DNA of 61,500 bases from Pseudomonadota bacterium (GTDB lineage Bacteria; Pseudomonadota; Gammaproteobacteria; Pseudomonadales; Pseudomonadaceae). Position 1 is the stretch's first letter, and every line of letters starts with the position of its first letter. Shown piece after piece: positions 1 to 6,644 of this stretch. The notes below the pieces were generated by a model that had not been told where the DNA came from, did no database searches, and saw only the letters and a program-made list of their open reading frames with translations. The position numbers and the translations under genes were made by a program. The stretch covers positions 1-61,500 of the forward strand of contig JAEYXX010000175.1 of the NCBI GenBank assembly GCA_023431055.1, read 5' to 3'.

Positions 1-451
1 GCGCCCGGTCTCGCCGCTGGCCTGGTTGCCCATCGGCCTCTTGGTATTCGAGGCAGCCGGTCCGGCGTCGATCTGGGTGATCTTCATCAGCTCGATCTGG
101 CCGATCATCCTCAACACTGCAGCCGGAGTGGCCAGCGTGCCGCAGGATTACCTCAACGTGGCCCGCGTGCTGAAACTGTCAGAGTTCAAGGTGCTGACGC
201 GCATCCTCTTCCCCGCCGTGCTGCCGCACCTGATGACCGGCATCCGCCTGGCCATCGGCGTGGCCTGGCTGGTGATCGTCGCCGCGGAGATGCTTACCGG
301 CGGCATCGGCCTGGGCTTCTGGGTGTGGGACGAATGGAACAACCTCAACGTCGAGCACATTCTCATCGCCATCATCATCGTCGGCCTGGTGGGCCTGGCG
401 CTGGAGCAGATGCTGCTGTTGATCGCCAGACGCTTTGACTACGCGAGCTGA
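1..451 (+). CDS. ntrB: Nitrate ABC transporter permease, C-terminal part (5' end outside window)
   Basis: This is the last ~150 residues of an inner-membrane ABC permease. The reading frame is open from base 2 and the start lies upstream of the window. It contains the cytoplasmic EAA-type loop that contacts the ATPase (VPQDYLNVARVL, then LPHLMTGIRLAIG) followed by hydrophobic segments. The sequence fits the NtrB subfamily of nitrate/taurine-type permeases. The ATPase gene follows in the same direction after 164 bp, and together with a periplasmic nitrate-binding protein they would form a nitrate uptake system. The substrate is inferred from similarity and from the assimilation genes downstream. 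Confidence 0.88.
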   Translation, partial: RPVSPLAWLPIGLLVFEAAGPASIWVIFISSIWPIILNTAAGVASVPQDYLNVARVLKLSEFKVLTRILFPAVLPHLMTGIRLAIGVAWLVIVAAEMLTGGIGLGFWVWDEWNNLNVEHILIAIIIVGLVGLALEQMLLLIARRFDYAS

Positions 452-473
452 ATAGGCGCGCTTCGCCAGCCCC

Positions 474-531
474 GTAGCCCGGCTGCAATCCGGAGTGCGA
501 TCTCGGTTTCCCCGGATTGCATCCGGGCTAC
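474..531. repeat. REP-like palindromic intergenic repeat
   Basis: The left arm GTAGCCCGGCTGCAATCCGG is answered by CCGGATTGCATCCGGGCTAC, so the element can form a long imperfect hairpin. The same family recurs at 23590-23650. It sits between the permease and ATPase genes of one operon, where such elements often affect mRNA stability (inference). Confidence 0.75.
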
Positions 532-615
532 GCAAGCTTACAAAACAGTTCAATAACCGATGCCAAATCGTTGTTTTAAATGAATTCTTGACAGCACCAG
601 TACGGGAGAACTCCG

Positions 616-1407
616 ATGGACAAATTTGTGGAGCTGACCGCTGTCAGCAAGCACTTCGACACCAAGAAAGGCCGCTTCCAGGCCCTGGCAGACGTCAACC
701 TGAGCATCGCCCGCGGCGAGTTCGTGGCGCTGATCGGCCATTCCGGCTGCGGCAAATCCACCGTGCTCAACCTGATCGCCGGCCTGCTCGAGGCCAACGA
801 GGGCGGGTTGATCTGCAATGGCCGCGAGATCGACGGCCCCGGCCCGGAGCGCGCCGTGGTGTTCCAGAACCACAGCCTGCTGCCCTGGATGACCTGCTTC
901 GGCAACGTCCATCTGGCCGTGGAGAAGGTCTTCGGCGCGCGCGAAAGCAAGGCCCAACTCAAGGCCCGCACCGAGCAGGCGCTGAACATGGTCGGCCTCA
1001 GCCATGCCATGCACAAGCACCCCAACGAGATCTCTGGCGGCATGAAGCAGCGCGTCGGCATCGCCCGCGCCCTGGCCATGGAGCCCAAGGTGCTGCTGAT
1101 GGACGAGCCGTTCGGCGCCCTCGATGCTCTGACCCGCGCGCATCTGCAGGACGAGCTGCTGCGTATCGTCGGACAGACCCAGAGCACCGTGGTGATGGTC
1201 ACCCATGACGTCGACGAAGCCGTGCTGCTGTCCGATCGCATCGTGATGATGACCAACGGCCCGGCGGCCACCGTCGGCGAAATCCTCGCGGTCGAGCTGC
1301 CGCGCCCGCGCGACCGCCTGGCCTTGGCCAACGACCCGCAGTACCACGCCTACCGTACCGCCGTACTGGAGTTTCTCTACCAGCGTCAGCAGCGCCCCGC
1401 CGCCTGA
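616..1407 (+). CDS. Nitrate ABC transporter ATP-binding protein
   Basis: This 263-residue ABC ATPase powers import through the preceding permease. Visible motifs are Walker A GHSGCGKST (residues 41-49), the Q-loop in VVFQNHSLLPW, signature SGGMKQR, Walker B VLLMDEP and the H-loop VTHD. It matches the NrtD/TauB-like subfamily of nitrate, sulfonate and bicarbonate importers. The ATG at 616 follows a purine-rich GGGAGAA. It lacks the extra solute-binding domain found in cyanobacterial NrtC. Nitrate as substrate is inferred from neighbours. Confidence 0.9.
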   Translation: MDKFVELTAVSKHFDTKKGRFQALADVNLSIARGEFVALIGHSGCGKSTVLNLIAGLLEANEGGLICNGREIDGPGPERAVVFQNHSLLPWMTCFGNVHLAVEKVFGARESKAQLKARTEQALNMVGLSHAMHKHPNEISGGMKQRVGIARALAMEPKVLLMDEPFGALDALTRAHLQDELLRIVGQTQSTVVMVTHDVDEAVLLSDRIVMMTNGPAATVGEILAVELPRPRDRLALANDPQYHAYRTAVLEFLYQRQQRPAA

Positions 1408-1504
1408 GCCTGTGACAACCGCTCTGGCTCAAGGGCTGGAGCGGGGAACCTCTGGCCTGTTGAGAGGCCGAACCAGTGGCCTCAACCGACGAGCAGAGAA
1501 CACC

Positions 1505-2194
1505 GTGCTAGACCTCACCACCTGGAACCTGTCGATTCCCACTGAGCCCGCCCCCACCACCATCACCACCGAACGCCTGAACAACGGCTACCAGAGCCGC
1601 TATTTTCGCCGCAACGGCGATGGCAGCGTGACGTTCTGGGTCCCCGTCACCGGCTCGACCACCGAAGACGCCCGCTACCCCCGCAGCGAACTGCGCGAAA
1701 CCCAGCGCGATGGCAGCCTGAGCAACTGGCAGCACGCCAGCAGCAACAGCTACCTCAGCGCCGTGCTGAAGGTGGATCAGGTGCCCAGTCGCAACAAGGT
1801 GGTGATTGGTCAGATTCACAGCACAGACGTGCCGGGCAGCCAGAACGATCCACTGGTCAAGGTGCAATACCACTATCGCCGCGGCGTCGGACGCGTGGAG
1901 CTGCTGCTACGCGCCCGTCCCGGTGATAGCGAGGTGCAGAACATCCTGCTGGCCGACAACGTACAGCTCGGCGAACGCTTCGGTTACGACCTGCGCGTCA
2001 CCCCCAGCGGCCGCCTCGGTGTCAGCGTGGCCAGCAGCGACGGTGACGAGGGCGCGGTTTACCGCCAGCTCAGCAGCCGCTGGAATACTCAGTACCTTTA
2101 CTTCAAGGCCGGCGCCTACATTCAGGACAACTACGGGCCGGACAATGAAGGCGGTCGGGTCACCTTCTATCACCTCAACAGTGCGCACCGCTAA
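1505..2194 (+). CDS. Alginate lyase, polysaccharide lyase family 7
   Basis: The protein carries the three PL7 fingerprints: RSELRE, QIH (in IGQIHS) and YFKAGAY followed by IQDN. These form the active cleft of beta-elimination lyases acting on alginate. The chosen GTG start at 1505 gives 229 residues beginning at LDLTTWNLSIP, which is where short PL7 enzymes begin. The frame extends up to a GTG at 1412, but the added residues look non-native. No signal peptide is visible, so the enzyme may be cytoplasmic or exported by another route. A PL7 gene occupies a similar place next to nasA in P. aeruginosa (PA1784, from memory). Confidence 0.85.
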   Translation: MLDLTTWNLSIPTEPAPTTITTERLNNGYQSRYFRRNGDGSVTFWVPVTGSTTEDARYPRSELRETQRDGSLSNWQHASSNSYLSAVLKVDQVPSRNKVVIGQIHSTDVPGSQNDPLVKVQYHYRRGVGRVELLLRARPGDSEVQNILLADNVQLGERFGYDLRVTPSGRLGVSVASSDGDEGAVYRQLSSRWNTQYLYFKAGAYIQDNYGPDNEGGRVTFYHLNSAHR

Positions 2195-2242
2195 GGCTCG
2201 CGGCGGCATACAATCGCCGCTTTTCTCGACTAAGGCTCGACC

Positions 2243-2686
2243 ATGGCCCGCCTGACCCTGGAGTTTCCCGAAGACCAGTACTGCTACAGCACCCAGCTCA
2301 CCGTGCGGGTCACCGACATCAATGGCGCCAACCACCTGGGCAACGACTCGATGATTTCGATGATCTCCGAAGCCAGGGCGCGCTTTCTCTACGAGTTCGG
2401 CATTCGCGAGACCGACGAGGACGGCACCGGCATCATCGTCACCGACCTGGCCACCACCTACCGCGCCGAAGCCCATGCCCGCGACCAGTTGCTGTTCGAG
2501 GTCGGGGTGATGGACTTCAACCGCTATGGCGGCGACATCACCTTTCGCATCACCCGCCCGGCCGACGGCACACTGGTGGCCATTGCCAAGTCCGGCTTCG
2601 TGTTCTTCGACTACCGCCAGTCGAAGGTGGTGCCGATGCCGGACGCCTTCAGTGCCAAGTTCCCCAAGGTCAACCGGCTCGACTGA
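2243..2686 (+). CDS. Thioesterase family protein (hotdog fold)
   Basis: This 147-residue protein has the features of the 4-hydroxybenzoyl-CoA thioesterase superfamily. There is an early Asp-containing segment (VRVTDINGANHLGND), a helix with a conserved acidic residue (SEARARFLYEFG) and a final strand with SGFVFFDY. Such enzymes hydrolyse acyl-CoA thioesters, but the substrate cannot be told from sequence. The ATG follows a spaced AAGG. It stands alone between the alginate lyase and the nasA leader, with no obvious functional link to nitrogen metabolism. Confidence 0.8.
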   Translation: MARLTLEFPEDQYCYSTQLTVRVTDINGANHLGNDSMISMISEARARFLYEFGIRETDEDGTGIIVTDLATTYRAEAHARDQLLFEVGVMDFNRYGGDITFRITRPADGTLVAIAKSGFVFFDYRQSKVVPMPDAFSAKFPKVNRLD

Positions 2687-2825
2687 GCGGGGTTCCCCAT
2701 GCGCCAGGCGCACGCTGACGAAGCAGGCCCTGGCAGGAACTTGCACAGTTATTGCTGTGAGTACCGTGACACGTTGCCAATCGTCTGCTACGCCTAGGTC
2801 AGAACAGAAAAAAGGGGGATCGAGG

Positions 2826-2981
2826 ATGTCTGACACCTACCGCCGTGCCCGTCAGGCCGGACTACTCAGCAATCTGTTGGCAATCGCCCTGCTGACCCTG
2901 CCGCTACCGACGCACGCCACCAATGGGGCCCTTCCTTCCAGCATCACTCCACAGGTTGCACTCAGCACCTACCGAAGTTGA
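2826..2981 (+). CDS. Possible small secreted protein (51 aa)
   Basis: An ATG preceded by GGGGGATCGAGG opens a 51-codon frame. It begins with a basic N-terminus (TYRRAR) and a hydrophobic stretch (LLSNLLAIALLTLPLP) ending in THA, which looks like a signal peptide with an Ala-type cleavage site. The mature part would be only ~20 residues, with no recognised motif. It may be a real micro-protein, a truncated remnant or chance. It lies just upstream of the nasA promoter. Confidence 0.3.
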   Translation: MSDTYRRARQAGLLSNLLAIALLTLPLPTHATNGALPSSITPQVALSTYRS

Positions 2982-2986
2982 GCGAA

Positions 2987-3007
2987 GCACCCGCCCCGTT
3001 CGGGTGC
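2987..3007. repeat. Short perfect inverted repeat
   Basis: GCACCCG and CGGGTGC are separated by 7 nt, immediately after the stop of the 51-codon frame. No T-run follows on either strand, so a terminator is not supported. The spacing is too wide for a standard NtrC dyad. Confidence 0.4.
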
Positions 3008-3091
3008 ACTGACGGCGCAAACGCCTCGTTTTGCGGCAGCCCGGCGCTCACCGAAATGCCGCAGCGCCCCTTATCAGGGCCTTCGGTCGAT

Positions 3092-3107
3092 TGGCCCGGC
3101 ACTTGCT
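3092..3107 (+). promoter_or_regulatory. Sigma-54 promoter of nasA
   Basis: TGGC, 7 nt, then TTGC matches the -24/-12 consensus, with GG at 3093-3094 and GC at 3105-3106 exactly 10 bp apart. Transcription would start near 3118, just before the first ANTAR hairpin. This predicts control by RpoN and probably NtrC under nitrogen limitation. Confidence 0.75.
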
Positions 3108-3122
3108 TAGTCCCTGATACCA

Positions 3123-3163
3123 GGTAGCCAACGGCGGCCACCTCCCTCACGACAAAGACGTCG
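3123..3163 (+). promoter_or_regulatory. ANTAR-target RNA (two hexaloop hairpins) in the nasA leader
   Basis: Hairpin 1 (3123-3142) pairs GGTAGCC with GGCCACC (one A/C mismatch) around the loop AACGGC. Hairpin 2 (3150-3163) pairs CGAC with GTCG around AAAGAC. Both are six-base loops with A at position 1 and G at position 4, the known signature bound by ANTAR-domain antiterminators such as NasT/NasR. The linker is 7 nt. The 3' arm of hairpin 2 overlaps the 5' arm of the terminator that follows, so the two structures exclude each other. Confidence 0.8.
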
Positions 3164-3207
3164 CCTCACCCGGCCTTCATGGCCTGCGGTGAAGCGGCGT
3201 TTTTTTT
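3159..3207 (+). terminator. Leader terminator (attenuator) of nasA
   Basis: The arm CGTCGCCTCACC pairs with GGTGAAGCGGCG (one mismatch, one G-U), with an inner GGCC/GGCC stem, and is followed by eight T residues. It lies ~200 nt before the nasA start codon, so it would stop transcription unless the ANTAR RNA is bound. The remaining leader, 3208-3403, is GC-rich and I see no convincing gene in it. Confidence 0.85.
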
Positions 3208-3403
3208 CGTGTTCGCCCCAGTGTCCGGGGCCGGTGCAGGCGTCGCGATCCGAGCCTGCACTGCAATCGCTCAACCCTGCTGTGGCTTCGGCCGCAGGGC
3301 CCTGCACCACAAGTGCACGGCCTCCCCGGCAGGCACGGCCGCCGTGTCCACGACCACGGTTCGCCGCGCCATGCCGGGCTCCTTCTCGCTGATGAGGTGA
3401 TCG

Positions 3404-4615
3404 ATGAATACAAGTTTCTGGAAAGCCGGCCACGCCCCCACCCTGTTCGCCGCCTTCCTCTATTTCGACCTGAGCTTCATGGTCTGGTACCTGCTTGGCC
3501 CGCTGGCCGTGCAGATCGCCACCGACCTCGAGCTCAACGCCCAGCAACGCGGCCTGATGGTGGCCACGCCGATCCTTGCCGGCGCCGTGCTGCGCCTGCT
3601 GATGGGCTTTCTCTGCGACCGCCTGTCACCGAAGACCGCCGGCCTTCTAGGCCAAGTGGTGGTGATAGTCGCGCTGTTCTGCGCCTGGCAGGTCGGCATC
3701 GGCAGCTACGAGCAGGCGCTGCTGCTCGGCCTGTTCCTCGGTTTCGCCGGCGCCGCCTTCGCCGTGGCCCTGCCGCTGGCTTCGCAGTGGTACCCGCCGC
3801 AGCACCAGGGCAAGGCCATGGGCATCGCCGGCGCCGGCAACTCCGGCACCGTGCTCGCCGCGCTGTTCGCCCCAGGCCTGGCGGCGTTATCCGGCTGGCA
3901 GAACGTGTTCGGCTGGGCGCTGATCCCGCTGCTGGCAACCCTGGTGATCTTCGCCCTGGTGGCCAGGAACGCGCCGGAGCGGCCCAAACCCAAAGCCTTC
4001 GGCGACTACCTCAAGGCCCTCGGCGACCGCGACAGCTGGTGGTTCATGTTCTTCTACAGCGTCACCTTCGGCGGCTTCATCGGCCTGGCCAGCGCCCTGC
4101 CCGGCTACTTCAGCGACCAGTACGGGCTGAACCCGGTGACCGCCGGCTACTACACCGCGGCCTGCGTCTGCGCCGGCAGCCTGCTGCGTCCGCTCGGCGG
4201 CGCCCTGGCCGACCGCATCGGCGGTATTCGCACGCTGCTGATGATGTACACCATCGCCTCGCTGTGCATCGCTGTGGTGGGCTTCAACCTGCCCAGCGCG
4301 ACCGCCGCCCTGGCCCTGTTCGTCGCCGCCATGCTCGGCCTCGGCGCCGGCAACGGCGCCGTATTCCAGCTGGTGCCGCAGCGCTTTCGCAGGGAAATCG
4401 GCGTGATGACCGGGCTGATCGGCATGGCCGGCGGCATCGGTGGCTTCTTCCTCGCCGCCGGCCTCGGCACCATCAAGCAGCACACCGGCGATTACCAGCT
4501 CGGTCTGTGGCTGTTCGCCAGCCTCGGCGTGCTGGCCTGGATCGGCCTGCACGGGGTCAAGCAACGCTGGCGCACCACCTGGGGCAGCGCCGCGGTCACC
4601 GCCGCGCGGGTGTAA
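3404..4615 (+). CDS. nasA: Nitrate/nitrite transporter, major facilitator superfamily (NNP family)
   Basis: This 403-residue integral membrane protein has about 12 hydrophobic segments. Both nitrate signature motifs of the NNP family are present: GAGNSGTVLAALFAPG in the first half and GAGNGAVFQLVPQRF in the second. An MFS loop motif, GFLCDRLSPK, is also visible. It imports nitrate for assimilation by the reductases encoded downstream. The ATG at 3404 follows GATGAGGTGATCG. The same name is used for the nitrate reductase in Klebsiella; here it is the transporter, as in P. aeruginosa PA1783. Expression is predicted to need RpoN and antitermination in the leader. Confidence 0.93.
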   Translation: MNTSFWKAGHAPTLFAAFLYFDLSFMVWYLLGPLAVQIATDLELNAQQRGLMVATPILAGAVLRLLMGFLCDRLSPKTAGLLGQVVVIVALFCAWQVGIGSYEQALLLGLFLGFAGAAFAVALPLASQWYPPQHQGKAMGIAGAGNSGTVLAALFAPGLAALSGWQNVFGWALIPLLATLVIFALVARNAPERPKPKAFGDYLKALGDRDSWWFMFFYSVTFGGFIGLASALPGYFSDQYGLNPVTAGYYTAACVCAGSLLRPLGGALADRIGGIRTLLMMYTIASLCIAVVGFNLPSATAALALFVAAMLGLGAGNGAVFQLVPQRFRREIGVMTGLIGMAGGIGGFFLAAGLGTIKQHTGDYQLGLWLFASLGVLAWIGLHGVKQRWRTTWGSAAVTAARV

Positions 4616-4668
4616 GCGAACCTTCGGCGATTCGCACCCTACGGTCAAAGAGCTACGGAAACCGCATC

Positions 4669-6336
4669 ATGGCCCTGCAACTGAGCATCGGCGAAACCAG
4701 CGCCATCGGCCCGCGCAGCGAGAACCAGGACGCCCTGCGCGTGGTTACCCCGGCGCCGGCCCTGGCCGCCAGCAAGGGCTACCTGCTGGGCCTGGCCGAT
4801 GGCGTCAGCCAGTGCGCCGACGGCGGCCTGGCCGCGCGCGCCACCTTGCAGGCGCTGGCCCTGGATTACTACTCCACGCCGGAAACCTGGCCGGTGCAGC
4901 ACAGCCTGGACCGCCTGCTCATTGCGCATAACCGCTGGCTGCAAGCCAACGGCGGCGGCCAGCCGCTGCTCACCACCCTCACCGCCCTGGTGCTGCGCGG
5001 CCGCCGCTACACCCTGGCGCATATCGGCGACAGCCGCGCCTACCTGTGGCGGAGCGGCCAGCTACAGCGCCTGACCGAGGACCATGTCTGGGAACAGCCG
5101 GGCATGCAACACGTGCTCAAGCGCGCCATGGGCCTGGATCAGCACCTGGTGGTGGACTACCGCGACGGCGAGCTGCAGGCCGGCGACAGTTTCCTGCTGG
5201 TCAGCGATGGCGTCTGGGCCTGCCTCAGCGACAAGCGCATCGGCGAGCTGCTGCAACAGGGCTATGACGCCGCGACGATCTGCCAGACCCTGGTCGACGA
5301 AGCGCACCGTGCCGGCAGCCAGGACAACGCCAGCGCCCTGCTGGTGCATATCGAGCAATTGCCCGAGGCGGCACTAGCCGACACCCTGGCCCAGCTCGAG
5401 CATTGGCCGCTGCCGTCGCGTCTGCGCGATGGCCAGGAGTTCGAGGGCTGGCGAGTCGAAAGGCTGCTCGGCGAATCGCGCCAGTCGCTGATCTATCGAT
5501 TGCACGACGCGGACGACCAGCCCTGGCTGCTCAAAACCCTGCCGGCCAGCCGCGCTGGTGAGGAGCAGGCCGGCCCGGCACTGCTGCAGGAGGAATGGTT
5601 CCTGCGTCGCGTCGCCGGCCGCCATTTTCCCGAGCTGCATGCTCTGCCGCAGCGCCAGCACCTGTATTACGTGCAGCGCGAGTACGCCGGTCAGACCCTG
5701 TCCACGCGCCTACAGCAGCACGGCCCGCTGAGCCTGGCCGACTGGCAGGACCTGGCGCCGCGGCTGATCAAGGCCCTTGGTCTGCTGCACCGACGCAATA
5801 TCATCCACCGCGACATCAAGCCGGAGAACCTCTTGCTCGGCGACGACGGCGAGCTGCGCGTGCTCGACTTCGGCCTGGCCTACTGTCCGGGCCTGACCCG
5901 CGACGAGGCCCATGCCCTGCCCGGCACCCCCAGCTATATCGCCCCGGAAGCCTTCGCCGGCAGCCCTCCCAGCGCCCAGCAGGATCTCTATGCCGCCGGC
6001 GTGACCCTCTATCACCTGCTTACCGGTCACTATCCATACGGCGAGGTCGAGGCCTTTCAGCACCCACGCTTCGGCCAGCCAACGCCGGCCAGTCGCTATC
6101 GCCCGGATCTGCCGGCCTGGCTCGACGAGGTCTTGAACCGCGCGGTAGCCGCCACCCCGGCGCAGCGCTTCGAAACCGCCGAGGAATGGCTGCTGGCCCT
6201 GGAAAGCGGCGAGCGCCAGTCGCTGAACAACCGTCCACGACCGCTGCTGGAACGCGAGCCGCTGCTAGTCTGGCGCAGCGTAGCGCTGGTGTCGCTGCTG
6301 CTTAACCTGCTGCTGGCGCTGCTGCTGTTCAAATAG
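4669..6336 (+). CDS. Bifunctional PP2C-type phosphatase / Ser-Thr protein kinase
   Basis: One 555-residue protein joins a PP2C phosphatase (about residues 10-235) to a Hanks-type kinase (about 255-515). Phosphatase metal-site motifs are ENQDA, LADGVS, HIGDSRAY, SDGVW and SQDNAS. Kinase motifs are LLKTL for the ATP-binding lysine, HRDIKPEN, DFG and the APE motif in SYIAPEAF. A hydrophobic C-terminal helix (WRSVALVSLLLNLLLALLLF) should anchor it in the inner membrane with the catalytic parts in the cytoplasm. The ATG at 4669 places ENQDA close to the N-terminus, as in the family. It lies 53 bp after nasA, and P. aeruginosa has the same gene at this place (PA1782). Its targets are unknown; a role in nitrate uptake or reductase control is inference. 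Confidence 0.92.
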   Translation: MALQLSIGETSAIGPRSENQDALRVVTPAPALAASKGYLLGLADGVSQCADGGLAARATLQALALDYYSTPETWPVQHSLDRLLIAHNRWLQANGGGQPLLTTLTALVLRGRRYTLAHIGDSRAYLWRSGQLQRLTEDHVWEQPGMQHVLKRAMGLDQHLVVDYRDGELQAGDSFLLVSDGVWACLSDKRIGELLQQGYDAATICQTLVDEAHRAGSQDNASALLVHIEQLPEAALADTLAQLEHWPLPSRLRDGQEFEGWRVERLLGESRQSLIYRLHDADDQPWLLKTLPASRAGEEQAGPALLQEEWFLRRVAGRHFPELHALPQRQHLYYVQREYAGQTLSTRLQQHGPLSLADWQDLAPRLIKALGLLHRRNIIHRDIKPENLLLGDDGELRVLDFGLAYCPGLTRDEAHALPGTPSYIAPEAFAGSPPSAQQDLYAAGVTLYHLLTGHYPYGEVEAFQHPRFGQPTPASRYRPDLPAWLDEVLNRAVAATPAQRFETAEEWLLALESGERQSLNNRPRPLLEREPLLVWRSVALVSLLLNLLLALLLFK

Positions 6337-6444
6337 CCCAGCTCGCACCAAAGCAGCGCAAAACGCCTCGCAAAGGTGCAAAAACCCAGTCACCGCACAC
6401 CGCCAAGTTGCTGAAAAGCCGGGAAAACAGGGTTCCGAGAAAGT

Positions 6445-6460
6445 TGGCACAAGCGCTGCA
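6445..6460 (+). promoter_or_regulatory. Sigma-54 promoter of nirBD-nitrate reductase-cobA
   Basis: TGGCAC, 5 nt, then GCTGCA matches the -24/-12 consensus, with GG at 6446-6447 and GC at 6458-6459 exactly 10 bp apart. Transcription would start near 6471. The stretch upstream (6337-6440) is A-rich and has GCACC/GGTGC half-sites at about 6349 and 6376, which might bind NtrC, but these are weak. Confidence 0.75.
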
Positions 6461-6491
6461 TTGTTACTGGCAGCAAACACATAAAGCGCGA

Positions 6492-6530
6492 CCTTCAACG
6501 AAGAAGGCTGCACTTCCCGATAGAACGGGA
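6492..6530 (+). promoter_or_regulatory. ANTAR-target RNA (two hexaloop hairpins) in the nirB leader
   Basis: Hairpin 1 (6492-6507) is CCTTC-AACGAA-GAAGG and hairpin 2 (6515-6530) is TCCCG-ATAGAA-CGGGA. Both have perfect 5-bp stems and six-base loops with A1 and G4, the ANTAR recognition features. The linker is 7 nt, the same length as in the nasA leader. Confidence 0.85.
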
Positions 6531-6536
6531 TCTGGA

Positions 6537-6577
6537 CAAAGGCGTCCTCGCTAGGTGACTAGCGGGACGCCTTTTTT
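6537..6577 (+). terminator. Leader terminator (attenuator) of nirB
   Basis: GGCGTCC + CGCTAG pairs with CTAGCG + GGACGCC across the tetraloop GTGA (one bulged T), followed by six T residues. It lies 68 bp before the nirB start, directly downstream of the ANTAR hairpins. It would end transcription in the absence of the antiterminator. Confidence 0.9.
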
Positions 6578-6644
6578 GTTTTTCTGGCCTGCCATTCATG
6601 GCGGCCACTTTTTTCCGTGATCAATGACTCAGGAGATGGCCGGC

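Noticed and set aside
2987..3007. GCACCCG/CGGGTGC dyad as an NtrC site for nasA
   Set aside because: The dyad is 21 bp overall, wider than the 15-bp spacing of known NtrC sites.
3179..3400. Small frame starting inside the nasA leader terminator
   Set aside because: Its start codon lies in the terminator loop and it has no ribosome site; the region is better explained as leader RNA.
3313..4668. Long upstream extension of the kinase-phosphatase frame
   Set aside because: It overlaps nasA out of frame with Arg/Pro-rich shadow sequence; the real protein starts at 4669.
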